Below are positions 23,082 to 34,230 of a stretch of DNA of 64,000 nucleotides, one piece after another (positions within the stretch are counted from its first letter, which is position 1; the number at the start of each line of letters is the position of its first letter). Source of the stretch: Bugula neritina (lineage: Eukaryota; Bryozoa; Gymnolaemata; Cheilostomatida; Bugulidae); contig OZ037772.1 of NCBI GenBank assembly GCA_964035545.1, forward strand, positions 4,387,538 to 4,451,537. Direction: 5' to 3'. Made by a program: the position numbers and the translations under genes. Under the pieces are notes generated by a model. The model was given only the letters and a program-made list of their open reading frames with translations. It had not been told where the DNA came from and did not search any database.

Positions 23082-23690
23082 CCAATAGACCATGTAAGAT
23101 TGGTACATTTAGTACCTTGAACCAATTCTAGATACTCACCACTATAACTTATATAAACTTCTGCAAGTTCAAATGCAAAATGCATACTTCTAGGAAATAG
23201 CTGTGCAACTTTTATTACATGCATTGTTTTATTTCATATCTTAAATTTATGAATCATGAGTTCATTTTTCAAAATGTTTAAATTAAGTGCTTAAAAAATG
23301 CATTTAAAGAATGTATTCCTGAAAAATTACCCTGGAGCAGTTTGACCACAACCCCAGCTGTTTTGGCAAAACACATTTAATGACATTTTCATCGACATAG
23401 TGGTAAATGGGCTGGTTGTTTTTGGCAGATGAGTAGCACGCTGGCTGGCTGCAACTTTATACAATTCTGATTGGCTGGACTCTACATGACCAGCTAATGA
23501 TTGTATCTGATTGGCCTAATAATTCATTTGCATTTGAAAATGTAGAGTTTTATATAAGTTATAGTGGTGATATTTTAGAGTTGGTACACACCCCTTTTTT
23601 GGTTGAGTTTTATAATCTGATCACGCTGTAGTCATCTACAACACTTCAGTGTATGGGGAAATTATTAGTATTGCGAAATCTGTTTTGGCT
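23082..23690 (+). repeat. Large inverted repeat, left outer arm
   Basis: This 609-bp segment pairs with 26058-26666 in inverse orientation. Checked at four anchors, paired coordinates always sum to 49748, so there is no net indel, and I found no mismatch by eye. It carries the 433-bp TIR element at 23137-23569. There is no coding potential. Confidence 0.92.
23137..23569. mobile_element. MITE-like element with ~21-bp TIRs, copy 1
   Basis: It begins CACCACTATAACTTATATAA and ends with the reverse complement. It is 433 bp, non-coding and A+T-rich. The second copy (26179-26611) is in the other arm of the large inverted repeat. No clear target duplication is seen. Confidence 0.7.
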
Positions 23691-24372
23691 TATATTGCTA
23701 TGCCAGTTTTCTGACTTGGTTTGTAATAAACCATAGGCAGCTATATAACTTAGGTAATTTCATCGAAGGTAGACACTGTTTAGGTGCAGCAAATCAAACA
23801 CTGTTGTTACTATTGCAAAACAGTAGCAATAGCATAGCACAGTCAGCGAACTGTAATGGCAGTGCTGCACCATATTTATCATCACTAGCATATATTTACA
23901 GCACACTGACAAACACATGTATAAGCATGTGCTAAGCATAAATTATAGTTGCTTATGTGCCCACCATTATTTTACTTAAAAAAATTACAACAGTAATTTT
24001 TTTGACTTGGTTGCATATTTATTTGCAGGAGTTAAAATGCACAGCTTTTAGCAACAGAAAACATGGATGGTTTATATAAAAATGAGCTTTAACCTGTAGT
24101 GCTTGGCATGCTAGTCTATACTGTTACTTGGTATCATCACCAATTTGTACATGATTTCCTTAGTGAAACAGCATGTTTATCCCACAAATGCAATGCCATC
24201 AGCCATAGGACTATATAGTCCAGTTTTTTCAACTATGAAGTAATTTTGTTAGCAGCTTGCTTCATTTTTAAGTGATATTTAACTTGAGCTTCTCAGTCTC
24301 AAGTCATTGTTCGAGGAAATATCTTCACCTAGCTCTGAAGCTATACTAATGAGTTTTCAATACATGTTTTTC
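23691..24372 (+). repeat. Large inverted repeat, left inner arm (diverged)
   Basis: Homology to the reverse complement of about 25128-26057 continues but drops sharply, with many substitutions and indels. Shared landmarks include AGGTAGACA, TTGGTATCATCACC and GAGTTTTCAATACATG. The homology fades near 24372. Confidence 0.75.
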
Positions 24373-25127
24373 CTCACTCAAAGTAATCATCAACCACCAT
24401 TGAGGCAGGAAGATGACAAAAACATTCTGAGGGCTAGTATCCAATACCATATGCCAGCCATTAAAACTTCACTATAGTGCTTCCGGAGCACACCTATTTC
24501 TACTACATGGCGATCCTCCTACAGTATTTACTTATTTCCTGGCCATGCCACCTGGAAAAAAAGGCCATTTTCAACTGACTAGAATGCAGTAACTCTAAAC
24601 TAAATTAATTGCTATTCTTAGAATCCAGGTTAAAAGAGCAATCAACCCATAAAGGACTTGATATCCTAAATAGTCCTGGAGGTGTAAGCTTACTGTTTGC
24701 ACCTCTTTTAGAAAAGATTATAATAGTCTGCTGTGCTTTCTGCAGCCACCCTTGGTAACCAATAAAGTGTAGCACTTTATAATATTTTTTTTGGTGTGCT
24801 ATTGTATATGCATGTGCTATACCACTATGCTTTGTAAGCTAAAGTCTGATATTATTGGTTTTTGGGTGAAAGAAAATGGCAGCTCAGACTCGATGCTTAT
24901 TTTGCAAAATACAAACTCATATATGGATAATATTCTGTTGGTAACAATGTTGTATGCAGTCAGTGTTGAAATATAATGCCTTCATTACAGTTTTAGTGGG
25001 ATCAGCGTTTTCTCTGTAACTATCATGTTGCATCACACAACATGAAAAAATGTTCATCAAATCCAATGTTTAATCATCATTTATTCTAGCATATACCAGA
25101 GAACCTTTGTATTTTACCCAACTGACT
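24373..25127. other. Centre of the large inverted repeat; no gene seen
   Basis: About 755 bp of single-copy A+T-rich sequence between the arms. A 61-codon frame at 24791 has no recognisable features. Confidence 0.5.
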
Positions 25128-26057
25128 AAAACATGTATTGAAAACTCATTAGTAAAACTGTTGATGTTATTGCAGTAGCTTCACAGCTAAGTGTAGGCAC
25201 TTCATCCAGCAATGGTTTGAGGCTGATTACTTCACAGTTAAAAGAATCTAGAGTCTAGATTCTAGACTATATTGTCCCACGGCTGATGTCATTACATTTG
25301 TAAGATAATCATGCTGTTTCGCTAAGTAAATCGTATACAAGAAAGGGTTATCAACATGGTATTATAGGTGATGATACCAACTGGCAATATAGACCCACAT
25401 GCAAGGCATTACATGTTAATACTAATTTTTATACAAAATGTCTACATTATCTGTGCAATTAAACTCTTGCAGATTAATATGTGATTGATTAAAAAAGCTA
25501 CTGCTATATAAATTTAAAATAAAACAGTAGTGAGTACACAAGCAAATAATTTATGGCTAGCGTAGGTTCATGCATTTGTAATATGCATGTGAAGCAATTT
25601 TTTAAATTATCACATTAAAGTAAACTGAAGCGCAAAATAATCAGACTATGAGAATGTATTCAGTAATATGCATTGATTTAAAACTAAATCATGAAATGAT
25701 TATCATTTTTGCAACCTCTGTACTTGGTAGACAAGATAGAGAGGGGTGATGTGACTGCTGTAATTGTGTTACTGCTCTACATACTAACAGACTAGGCTAG
25801 TGTATTCAAGTGCCTTACATAAGATATTTTAATAAAACTGGTGAGTTTAGTGTGGCCACTGCCATTGCAGCTAGGTGACTGTGCTAGTGTGCTATGCTCT
25901 CACTACTGCTTTGCAATAAAACCAAGTAACAGCACTGGTTGATTTGATGTTCTAAGGTCTAAGTAATGTCTACCTTTGATGAAATCACCTAAGTTAGAAC
26001 AGCCTGCATATAGTTGATGAAAAACTAAGTTAGAAAACTGGCATAGCAATAATTATA
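25128..26057 (-). repeat. Large inverted repeat, right inner arm (diverged)
   Basis: Reverse-complement partner of 23691-24372, longer because of insertions around 25500-25850. It includes a 21-bp palindrome at 25243-25263 (AGAATCTAGA, one base, then its complement). Confidence 0.7.
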
Positions 26058-26666
26058 AGCCAAAACAGATTTCGCAATACTAATAATTTCCCCATACACT
26101 GAAGTGTTGTAGATGACTACAGCGTGATCAGATTATAAAACTCAACCAAAAAAGGGGTGTGTACCAACTCTAAAATATCACCACTATAACTTATATAAAA
26201 CTCTACATTTTCAAATGCAAATGAATTATTAGGCCAATCAGATACAATCATTAGCTGGTCATGTAGAGTCCAGCCAATCAGAATTGTATAAAGTTGCAGC
26301 CAGCCAGCGTGCTACTCATCTGCCAAAAACAACCAGCCCATTTACCACTATGTCGATGAAAATGTCATTAAATGTGTTTTGCCAAAACAGCTGGGGTTGT
26401 GGTCAAACTGCTCCAGGGTAATTTTTCAGGAATACATTCTTTAAATGCATTTTTTAAGCACTTAATTTAAACATTTTGAAAAATGAACTCATGATTCATA
26501 AATTTAAGATATGAAATAAAACAATGCATGTAATAAAAGTTGCACAGCTATTTCCTAGAAGTATGCATTTTGCATTTGAACTTGCAGAAGTTTATATAAG
26601 TTATAGTGGTGAGTATCTAGAATTGGTTCAAGGTACTAAATGTACCAATCTTACATGGTCTATTGG
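26058..26666 (-). repeat. Large inverted repeat, right outer arm
   Basis: Gap-free reverse complement of 23082-23690. It contains the second copy of the MITE-like element. Confidence 0.92.
26179..26611. mobile_element. MITE-like element with ~21-bp TIRs, copy 2
   Basis: Inverted, same-length (433 bp) copy of 23137-23569. Confidence 0.7.
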
Positions 26667-26689
26667 TAACGAGAGACTGATGCGCTATT

Positions 26690-28250
26690 TTTGATGACCA
26701 TTGTTGTGTTGTACTAGTAACTGTGTTGTACAAAATACAGATATTATTCACTCTGAGAGACCAATTTATTAATCACAGTGTACTTCAAAATAAGTCTGTT
26801 TTACTCGTTACATAAAGTATAGTTGCACTGGCTACAGGTTGACACAAAAGCAAGCCTATCTCGATAAAATAATACGCAAATGTGGGAACTATCAAGGAGT
26901 TTGTTCCTCATGATTAGAAATTGCCAAATTATTTTTGATCCCTATAAAAACTGGGTGTTGGAGAAACATATGTCAAGTTAAATTTGTTATTCTAGCATTA
27001 AAAATAACGGAATGCAATAGTTATAGTTTTATGAAAGTTATTTGTTTTCTTTTTAATCATGAATATATTATTTTAGTTTTTTGAACCAGGATGGATTGAT
27101 TTTGTTGTTTATAATATTGTAAAGTTATAACATTTGCATTCATAATAGCGCAGCTAACACATTTTTCCGTAAAGTTTTAAGAATATATAAGTACCATAAT
27201 AGACTACGCTAAAAAATTTTTTGAAGCCGTGCGCAAGCTTAGCTAGTTTACAAAAATTGCAGTTTTTTATAGAATGCTTGCTGTAATTAACTTTTATTGT
27301 AATTAAAGTAGATTATTATTGATCGTTCTAGCTAAGGATTTTTTGCTGTAAGTCTTGCTTTGTATGAACAAATATCGCATAGAACAGTTACATTTTTATA
27401 GCACATAAAAATATAATCTATAAGGTGCAGATATATTCAACTTTAAGCTAACACCTTTTAATTATAAATGTCTTGCAACGTAGCCTAAATTGAATATGTA
27501 TAATACAAAATATATATATTATTATTAATGTGCTGTTAATTGTAGTATTTGTGAAACAAAATTTATGCTCAACAATTAATTGAATAATAATTTATAAAAT
27601 ATTTATAATGTTGAATGAATGGATTCAATTATCTTTTCTTTTTTATTTAGATCGCAGCATATTTTTTTACAAGGTTGTATAAAGGAGTTGTGGCCCACAA
27701 CTTATTATGTGTTCAATTGCCACATATGTCTTAGGAAGAAGACAACTCCACAAAATTTGGTAATTTGAATGTTTTAGTATAATTAAAGTCACATAATAAT
27801 ATATGTCTTTAAAATGCATTTTGCCACTCTGCAAAGTTACAGGAACAAATATTGCACCACCTAATAAATGATTTACAAAGTAATTAGCAAACCAATGCAA
27901 AAAAGTGTTGCTGTCTTGTAGTAGAAAAACATTACACGACATAAAATTTTGATTTTCTTCAATCTTCAATCTCTATCAAATCTATATATTCCAATGCTAA
28001 TAAACTAAACATGCATGCAATTATTTATACCATATAATATTAGCTAACTATAGCATTTTTTCTTTATCTTTATTGCTTGCATATTTCTAAATTTAGTTAA
28101 CATATGATTTTTATTTGCAACCTTGCATCACAAATTACATAAAATATAAATCTTGAGTTGTTACATATACCTACACAAATAGACCTTCATAAAACTCTCA
28201 ATGATTTTATTCAACTCACGTATACAAAAGTTTTGCTCTAAAACAACTCT
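26690..28250. other. No gene seen
   Basis: A+T-rich sequence. Open frames up to 100 codons (27667-27969, - strand) lack domain features or good splice context. Confidence 0.5.
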
Positions 28251-28260
28251 TCTAAATAGG

Positions 28261-28318
28261 TGTGACTAAAATTGGTGGCCACCGGCCGGTGTCGCAGTCC
28301 GTGACACCCATTTTAGTC
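28261..28318. repeat. Terminal fragment of a TIR element
   Basis: It ends in GTGACACCCATTTTAGTC (28301-28318), the same terminus as the three elements that follow. Only the end is recognisable. Confidence 0.5.
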
Positions 28319-28334
28319 AAAACCCCCCCTTATA

Positions 28335-28703
28335 ACTAAAATGGGTGCCGCGAACAATTTTTGTTTTATTTTCACATTTTTAGACAGTTGTGACTGCTGG
28401 AAGTGTTTTTAAATAAATCTTCAGGTTATAATTAACATTTCACAATCGTTTAAACAAAAAACATAAATAAATAATGATTAAGATAAATTAGGTTTAACAA
28501 AAATCAAACCTGTCAAGAGTTATCTTTCCTCATGAAAAATTAAATTTTTACCTAATTTTACTGTTATCGTTATGATCATAGACATGTTAACTTATGAAAC
28601 ATATAATTTAAACTATTAAAAACACCATGAGCAATATTAACAAACAAAAATGTCTAAAAAATGTGAAAATAAAACAAAAGATCTTTACGACACCCACTTT
28701 AGT
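28335..28703. mobile_element. TIR element A (369 bp)
   Basis: It starts ACTAAAATGGGTGCCGCG and ends with the near-complement closing in CCCACTTTAGT. About 50 bp at each end are inverted copies (TTTTATTTTCACATTTTTAGAC against its partner at about 28651-28672). The interior is non-coding. Confidence 0.75.
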
Positions 28704-28719
28704 AAAAACACCCACGAAT

Positions 28720-29109
28720 GACTAAAATGGGTGTCACGGTATTTTTTGCTTTATTTTTAGCTTTCTGGGCGGTTTTGGATACTATAAATTATGTCATGTT
28801 AAACCTTTTACTTGCTTTTACTAATCAAAATTATTAAAATTCTTAATACTTACAAATATTAGGGAAAAATCATAAAAACAAAACTAAGAACTAAGGGAAG
28901 ATAACTCTGGGGGTGTCACTAACGGTTTCGGTTTTTATTATGATTTAATATTATTGTAAATTATTATATAATACTACTGTCATTTGGGGTGAAATAGTTA
29001 TAATATATTAGAGTTTTACTGAAGTTTTGATCCACAACCAATTTAACAACAAGAATTGCCAAAAAAGCTAAAAAATAAAGCAAAAATCACCGTGACACCC
29101 ATTTTAGTC
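28720..29109. mobile_element. TIR element B (390 bp)
   Basis: It begins GACTAAAATGGGTGTCACGG and ends CCGTGACACCCATTTTAGTC, an exact complement. The homology extends about 50 bp inward (CTTTATTTTTAGCTTT against AAGCTAAAAAATAAAG). Non-coding. Confidence 0.8.
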
Positions 29110-29124
29110 ATTTGAGGGGGTTTT

Positions 29125-29501
29125 GACTAAAATGGGTGTCGCAAAGATTTTTAGTTTTATTTTCACATTTTGTGAACATTTTTGTTTGTTAATACTGCTC
29201 TCAGTATTTTTACCAGTTTAAATTGTATGGTTAAGGAGTCAGCATGTCTAAAAATTAAAAAATATCAATGAAATTAAGCTAAAATTCATGTATTGATTTC
29301 TACGTGACACCCCCTAGTTTTTGACCCCAAGAATTTTCAGAATGAATTTAATTTTATTTATTCTTGTGTCGCAGTTTCATAACTGTTTAATCAGCTGAGT
29401 TTGTGTGAAATTGCAAAATCAGTTTAATCATGCCAATTGTAAAACTACATCTGTCCACAGTGTTGGATGCAAATCAAAAATTCTTGCCACACTCATTTTA
29501 G
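29125..29501. mobile_element. TIR element C (377 bp)
   Basis: It begins GACTAAAATGGGTGTCGC. The diverged right end reads CCACACTCATTTTAGC. Part of its interior (about 29265-29420, with GACACCCCCTAGTTTTTGAC) recurs at 30215-30400, so it belongs to a wider repeat family. Confidence 0.65.
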
Positions 29502-30214
29502 CAAAAAGACACCTGTTATGCTTTTGCAGGTTGTATGAAATAGACTAAGTAGTTATTATTATTCCTGAATAAAGAGTCTTTGATAAGTTGCAATTAGTAG
29601 TCTTTATTGGTTCCTTCTTGTATCAGCTCCAGTGCAGTACTGATTTAGACTGGAAAAACTCGCACTTATATACTGCAAAAATTCCCGAAGTTCGGAGTCT
29701 CGCTGACCGATGTTGGAAGGACTCTGTCCGATCTCGGACAGGCCCCTCCGACATTGCGCCTCCGTCTCCGACTTTGGACGAGTTTCGGCTCACATACTTA
29801 TTTATATATTTCAACAAAAAGAAGTGGCGGGGAAACATAACTCCAAAAACTATTACAGTAACTTAAAAACAACAATATAAATAGGAAGGCAATTCAAAAT
29901 CATTACGCTAAGAGCTTAGTTATAATTACGATATTTAAGGCATTAGAAAGCTAGGTAAAGAGCTTAGCTATAATTACAACAGCTAATCAGTATTTAGAAA
30001 GTTACGCCAAGTCAATTATAATAATGATGCGATATAACTACTAGAGCGTTAAAATCCATTACACACCACTGGATAACTACAATAGAAGGGGGCATGATTT
30101 TTGCTATAATGATTGCTCTATTTTCAGGCTTTTAAGGCACTTATGACTATCAGATTAGTTTCAGATTACATTTACTGGAATTATTTTTATATCAACTATT
30201 TTTTGATTTAGAAA
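29502..30214. other. No gene seen; local G+C-rich patch
   Basis: 29690-29790 is G+C-rich and repeats TCGGA/TCCGA motifs. A 92-codon frame spans it but shows no domain. It may be part of an unidentified element. Confidence 0.35.
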
Positions 30215-30435
30215 AAACTTAGAGAATCATCAATAAACCTAAATTTTGATCAATGTATTGACTTCTCATCGCGACACCCCCTAGTTATTGACCCTGATAT
30301 TGTGCATCGTGATTTTCATCTTTTTAATCTTTGCTTAGCAGGTACATGCATTTCAATTAGCTGAGTTCGTGCAAAATTCAAAGTCGAAATAATGATAATA
30401 ATTATAAAATCAGATTTATTCACATAGCAAAATAC
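30215..30435. repeat. Fourth TIR-family copy, left part, interrupted by E2
   Basis: This resembles the interior of element C (GACACCCCCTAGTTATTGAC, then AGCTGAGTTCGTG). Its missing right end (GATCAAAAATTCCTGCAAC, CATTTTAGTAAAAAG) lies at 35160-35215, just beyond LTR element E2. E2 therefore inserted into this copy. Confidence 0.65.
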
Positions 30436-30712
30436 TGTTGTGCAACGCACAATAGTTATGTGGGCTTTCTAGTGAGTCCAATTAGCATTTAGTCACTGAC
30501 AATTCAATAATAGTTTCCCTTAGAATCTTTATTGTAACCATATAATATAATGCAAAAAATATATCTGTGTATCACCGTAATTGCTGTCTTACATTACTTC
30601 TAGTCACGCTCTAACTAACAACTGTTCTGCATGGCTTAATACAGCCGGAATACTAAAGAGAGTCTGTGATTGGCAGGGGGCACGCGTGACGTATAAACCA
30701 CGCCCCATTACA
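30436..30712 (-). repeat. E2 3' LTR
   Basis: 277 bp, matching 34880-35155. A purine-rich tract lies just upstream on the - strand. Confidence 0.92.
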
Positions 30713-31041
30713 CCGCCCCTCCCAGCAGGAAGCACACCTTCCTGATACTTGACCAAATTATAAAAGGAAAACAACAAAATAAGATAAAAAAAATAAAACA
30801 ACACCTGTAGTAATATAAGATCTGAGCATCAAAGTATCACAATCTATATAAAAAAAATAAAATAATATCCAATAAGGAAAAGGCAGCACAACAGTCGAGT
30901 AATATCTATGTACGGAGATCATACGGCACTGAGATCAGAGACAACCGGAGGAGGGAAGAGAGTGAAGAGAGAATGTGTCACCACCTGCAGGTGTATGGGG
31001 TAGAGAGGAGTGTGGAAGAAGGGGGGGGTGTGGCTAGACGT
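30713..31041 (-). other. E2 3' untranslated region
   Basis: A-rich (30765-30800) and then G-rich, between the stop of the accessory gene and the 3' LTR. No coding sequence seen. Confidence 0.55.
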
Positions 31042-32136
31042 TCAATCTTGATCACCCCGCTTGAGTAAAGCCACAGAGGCTTTGAGGGTTTTGAGCTCTG
31101 AGGCGGCGGCAGCCACTCTAGGAGTCAGTCGTTGGACCTCGGCCTCCAGGTCATACATCCGTAACTCAACCTCCTTTAGGTTTCGTGCGGTGGGCACCTG
31201 CCGTTTTGGGGAAGTTGAATGCCAGCAGCACTTAGTAGAAGGTTGTGAGGAAACGGGAGAGGGAGAGCGTCGTTTCTTGGGTACCTCAATTCTCTGTAGG
31301 ATGACGCGCGGTAGGGTGGTGAGACGGGGTACAGTCTGTGCTGGAGGAGAGTGAGAGGGTCTTGTAGATTTTTTGTATCTGGGGAGTTTTGGGCACGGTC
31401 CATGGGTGATGAGGCGAGGAGATGGAAACCCTTGTTTCAACCGCTCGAAACGGGGAAGATCCGTGATGAATGGTTTTATCAGGTTGAGGAAGGTGGGGAA
31501 GTTGTGCTGGTCCACGTCATACAGGTGTCCCACGTGGCATTCCATGGTGTGTTGGTGTCGGAGGATGTAGTCCCTGTGGTAACTGAATTCACCACAGGGA
31601 CAGAGGGTGGTTAGGAAATGTTGCGGTATATGAATGCGCAAACGGCGATGTGTGGAGGAGTGCTGTTGACACAGCCTGCAGGTGGTGCAATCGTCATTGC
31701 CGCGGTGTATCTGAATCTGCTCCTCGGTCTGATGTGCAACCCAACTATGTCGTTGTAGTAATATGTCTGGCAAGGAGGTGGGAGGTGTGTCGTCGTTCCA
31801 AGCTAACTCCAACGGTGGCATGTCTCCGTAGTTGGGAGAGCGAGTGGCGTCTAAAAGAGCAGAATTATTGTTAGATCGAAGTTGATTTTACCAACATAAT
31901 TCTGACGACAATCGACTGTTACTAGTCTGAGAGTCATGCATCTTTTTATATGGCACTCGAAAGACTGTGTCAGAACGTGTAAACTGACTAAGAGACATAG
32001 TGTCCAGCTCTAGATCTAGTAGATCGTCAGCCATTAGTATGTCTTCGTCGTCATTCACGTGTGACTCTGTCTCCAGTAACTGTGATTCAATCAGATCGAT
32101 TAAACAAGAGTTGACTGAGGTGAGATCTATTTCCAT
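31042..32136 (-). pseudogene. E2 accessory gene: two zinc fingers and coiled coil (env position)
   Basis: The reading starts at the ATG at 32136 and runs to 31042 in one frame, broken by a single TAA at 31888-31890. The N-terminal 82 residues are acidic (H-V-N-D-D-E-D, then L-L-D-L-E). Counting from the ATG at 31821, a C2H2 finger has C48, C51, H64, H68. A second C-x-C-x12-H-x5-C finger has C74, C76, H89, C95. A proline/serine/basic linker follows, and the last ~45 residues form a leucine/valine heptad helix. E3 has the same gene in the same place and spacing. There is no signal peptide or membrane segment, so it is not an envelope protein. A nucleic-acid-binding, self-associating role is inference. 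The TAA makes this copy probably dead unless it is read through. Confidence 0.8.
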
Positions 32137-32161
32137 TAGTGGAGGTATTAGATCTAGGCAA

Positions 32162-32169
32162 GCTTACCT
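32162..32169 (-). promoter_or_regulatory. Conserved splice-donor-like site upstream of E2 accessory gene
   Basis: On the - strand AG|GTAAGC begins its GT exactly 31 nt before the accessory ATG. E3 has AG|GTAAGC at the same distance (45313). It fits a 5' splice site and may help form or exclude an accessory mRNA. Confidence 0.4.
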
Positions 32170-32188
32170 TGGAACCCGGTATTTGCAA

Positions 32189-32862
32189 TCATACTCGACG
32201 TTCAAGCTTGGATGTGGGTGGATTTAAAACACGTCTACCCTTGACTGCGTCAGCGTAGGAAAAGGCTGGACAGCGTGTTTGTTGTGCGAGATCGGAACTG
32301 TGTGCCTGGGGAGTAGTAATTCCACCCACTATTCCGTTTTTGCAAAACTTGGTTTTTCCGTGGTGTTCATAACTCCCACGCTTTGCTGCCAGTCTTTCCG
32401 TACGGCGCCCAGCTAGACTTTCGTACCTGCCGCTTGTAACGCGGTCGCATATGAAGTCTTGGAGATAGGCTGGGAGTCGTCTAGTACGTTGTCCTCTTTT
32501 AAGAGGAGTGGATGTACTAGCGGTAGACACCAGGGACGGTGAAAGGTTTGTTGTAGGATATGGGGTTGTGGCCGGGGAAGATGGGGTAGCTGGTGAGGGG
32601 GCGGTGTACTCGCTGGTGGGTTGTTACACTCTACCGGTGGTATTTCTTGCCTCCCGTCAGCTGTCATCCCCTCTTCCCTTCTGCTCTCTCCGGACGGAGC
32701 CCCTCCCGTGGGGAGGTTTTGCACTTCCGGAAGTATATTAAGTTTGCGGTAACCCACACAGAACCGCCAACTGCCGTCTTTCTTCCGGACCAGAACGACC
32801 GGCGAGCTCCACGCACTATGTGCAGGCTCTATGAGGCCGCGGTCCAGAAGATCCCGGACCTG
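32189..32862 (-). pseudogene. pol: E2 pol relic: RT start fused to integrase tail
   Basis: RT reads from the palm entrance (R-D-L-L-D-R-G-L-I-E-P-A-H-S-A-W-S-S-P-V) to F-C-V-G-Y-R-K-L-N. Near 32735 it jumps to sequence that in E3 lies after integrase (L-P-E-V-Q, about 44860), then continues with a proline-rich stretch. After a frame change it reaches the lineage tail motif Q-R-T-R-R-L-P-A-Y-L-Q-D-F-I-C-D. The catalytic part of RT, RNase H and the whole integrase core are missing. Confidence 0.82.
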
Positions 32863-33770
32863 TCAGCTGACCTCCTTCTCTTTCTTCGGCCCCAGTCTCC
32901 TCGTGGGTTGGCGGATAGGGAGAGTCCCGGCAGCTAGCGGTATCTCATGACGGACGATTCTAGTCAGGCCTACGTCCTGGTCTCCGCTGCTGAACACGTC
33001 CCCATACTGGCGTAGCAACTGGGCCATAGCTTGGCGCTCCTTGTTGCCCGCGCAGCCCTTGCAGGCCGACTGGTACAGTCCTTGGACATGTTCTGGGACG
33101 GTCCCCCGCCGTACAGACGGGCGCTCTTGGGGACCCTCTGTCGCCTCGCCCAGCGACGGCCCTACATCTCCTTTTTGGACCGTGTGGAAACGGCCCAGTA
33201 TGGATCCGGAGGGTAGTGTTACCGACTCTGAAAAGGGCTTGACACACTGCACCAAGATCTCTCCTCGGTCAGTCAGCCGGTTTAAGCTGCTGGCAAGTTG
33301 GATTCTCGTGTGCGTTCCTTCAACTACCCCTAGTCCAGAGAGTTGACGGTCATTCACTCTGCAGTGAATGGTCACCCGGGAGCGGCCTGGTATCGTACAG
33401 TTACGGACCACCTGCAAACCCCCGACCAGGGGACGGCCGAACTTATCGACACAGGAAAGCTCCCGGCCGGCCATTAGTATGGGGGACTTATGGAAGTCCA
33501 TGTGGCATTGGTGTCGTTTTAGGAACGGCGTCCTCAGGATGGCATCCTTTTCCAGCTGGCTGAGGATAAAGGTTTCCTGAATGGCCTGGTCGCGGACGCG
33601 GCCAGGCAGCTCTACAACACCGTAGAAGGGGATATGCGACGCGTCTGCGAGGGTGCCAGGTACCCCGGTGTAGGGAGCTAATTCCTTCCTCGCCTTGGGA
33701 GGAAGGGCGTCGAAGACTCGTCTGCTGAGGAGATTCGTGTTGCAACCGGAGTCTAACAAGAACGTGACAG
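32863..33770 (-). CDS. pro: E2 protease and start of RT
   Basis: The open frame covers the retropepsin-like domain from L-L-D-S-G-C-N-T-N-L-L-S-R-R (active-site D-S-G near 33750) through the second half. The spacer leads into the RT entrance (P-L-A-A-G-T-L-P-I-R-Q-P-T-R-R-L-G). Protease would cut Gag-Pol into working parts. It has no ATG of its own, as expected for a Gag-Pol product. The domain itself looks intact although the pol behind it is deleted. Confidence 0.82.
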
Positions 33771-33799
33771 CCTTGCCGGCTACCTTCCCGAGTAGGAAG

Positions 33800-34230
33800 T
33801 TGCAACCTTACTTCTCCAGCATGCGTAGTCTCGGTCGAACGGCGTGGTGCCCGTTTGGTGACCTGCTTGTGCCGCCTTTTTGGCAGAGGGGTGTTTGGTT
33901 CCCCTCCGATGTCCCGAGGGACCTCACCGGCCAGCTTCGTCTCCGGCAGCTGATTGAAGCGGTTGGTGATTGGTAGTATGAACGGTTCCCGTTGCCCATT
34001 AGAGCGGCTGGTCGGTCGTGGTATCTGCTACTCACGGGGTGTGTTCCGTGGATGCTCTTTTCTCGGCCCGCGAGGCCTTCTTCTGGTTTGGGGGTCTCTC
34101 GAGCGGGGAGGTCCTGGCTTGCTGCATTTCTCACACAGGGTAGCCCTCTTCAAACTTTCTCACTTGGGTCCTCGGTTGGGAGGCTCGGCGTCGGTGAGGG
34201 TCTTTGCCATTTGTTTCAATTTGATGCTCA
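33800..34230 (-). pseudogene. E2 nucleocapsid/linker region
   Basis: This is the region between gag and protease. A cysteine pair (C-E-K-C) is readable near 34120 where the zinc knuckle should be, but the frame is broken and no full CCHC knuckle is found. The basic proline/arginine linker typical of the lineage can be followed in pieces. Confidence 0.45.

Noticed and set aside
29588-29866. 92-codon frame in the G+C-rich patch
   Set aside because: No domain, and the motif repetition (TCGGA/TCCGA) suggests repeat-derived sequence.
31870-31930. A short intron in the E2/E3 accessory gene (GTAAAA...TTTTAG)
   Set aside because: GT and AG can be found in both elements at about 41-42 nt, but removing the piece creates an immediate stop in each. 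E3 is open straight through. A plain TAA mutation in E2 explains it better.
31042-32136. Retroviral envelope gene in E2
   Set aside because: Position fits, but there is no signal peptide, transmembrane segment or fusion-type region. The protein has zinc fingers and a coiled coil instead.
31888-34134. Alternative-frame - strand ORFs within E2
   Set aside because: Those overlapping the protease and accessory regions in other frames have arginine/proline-rich shadow composition and no motifs.
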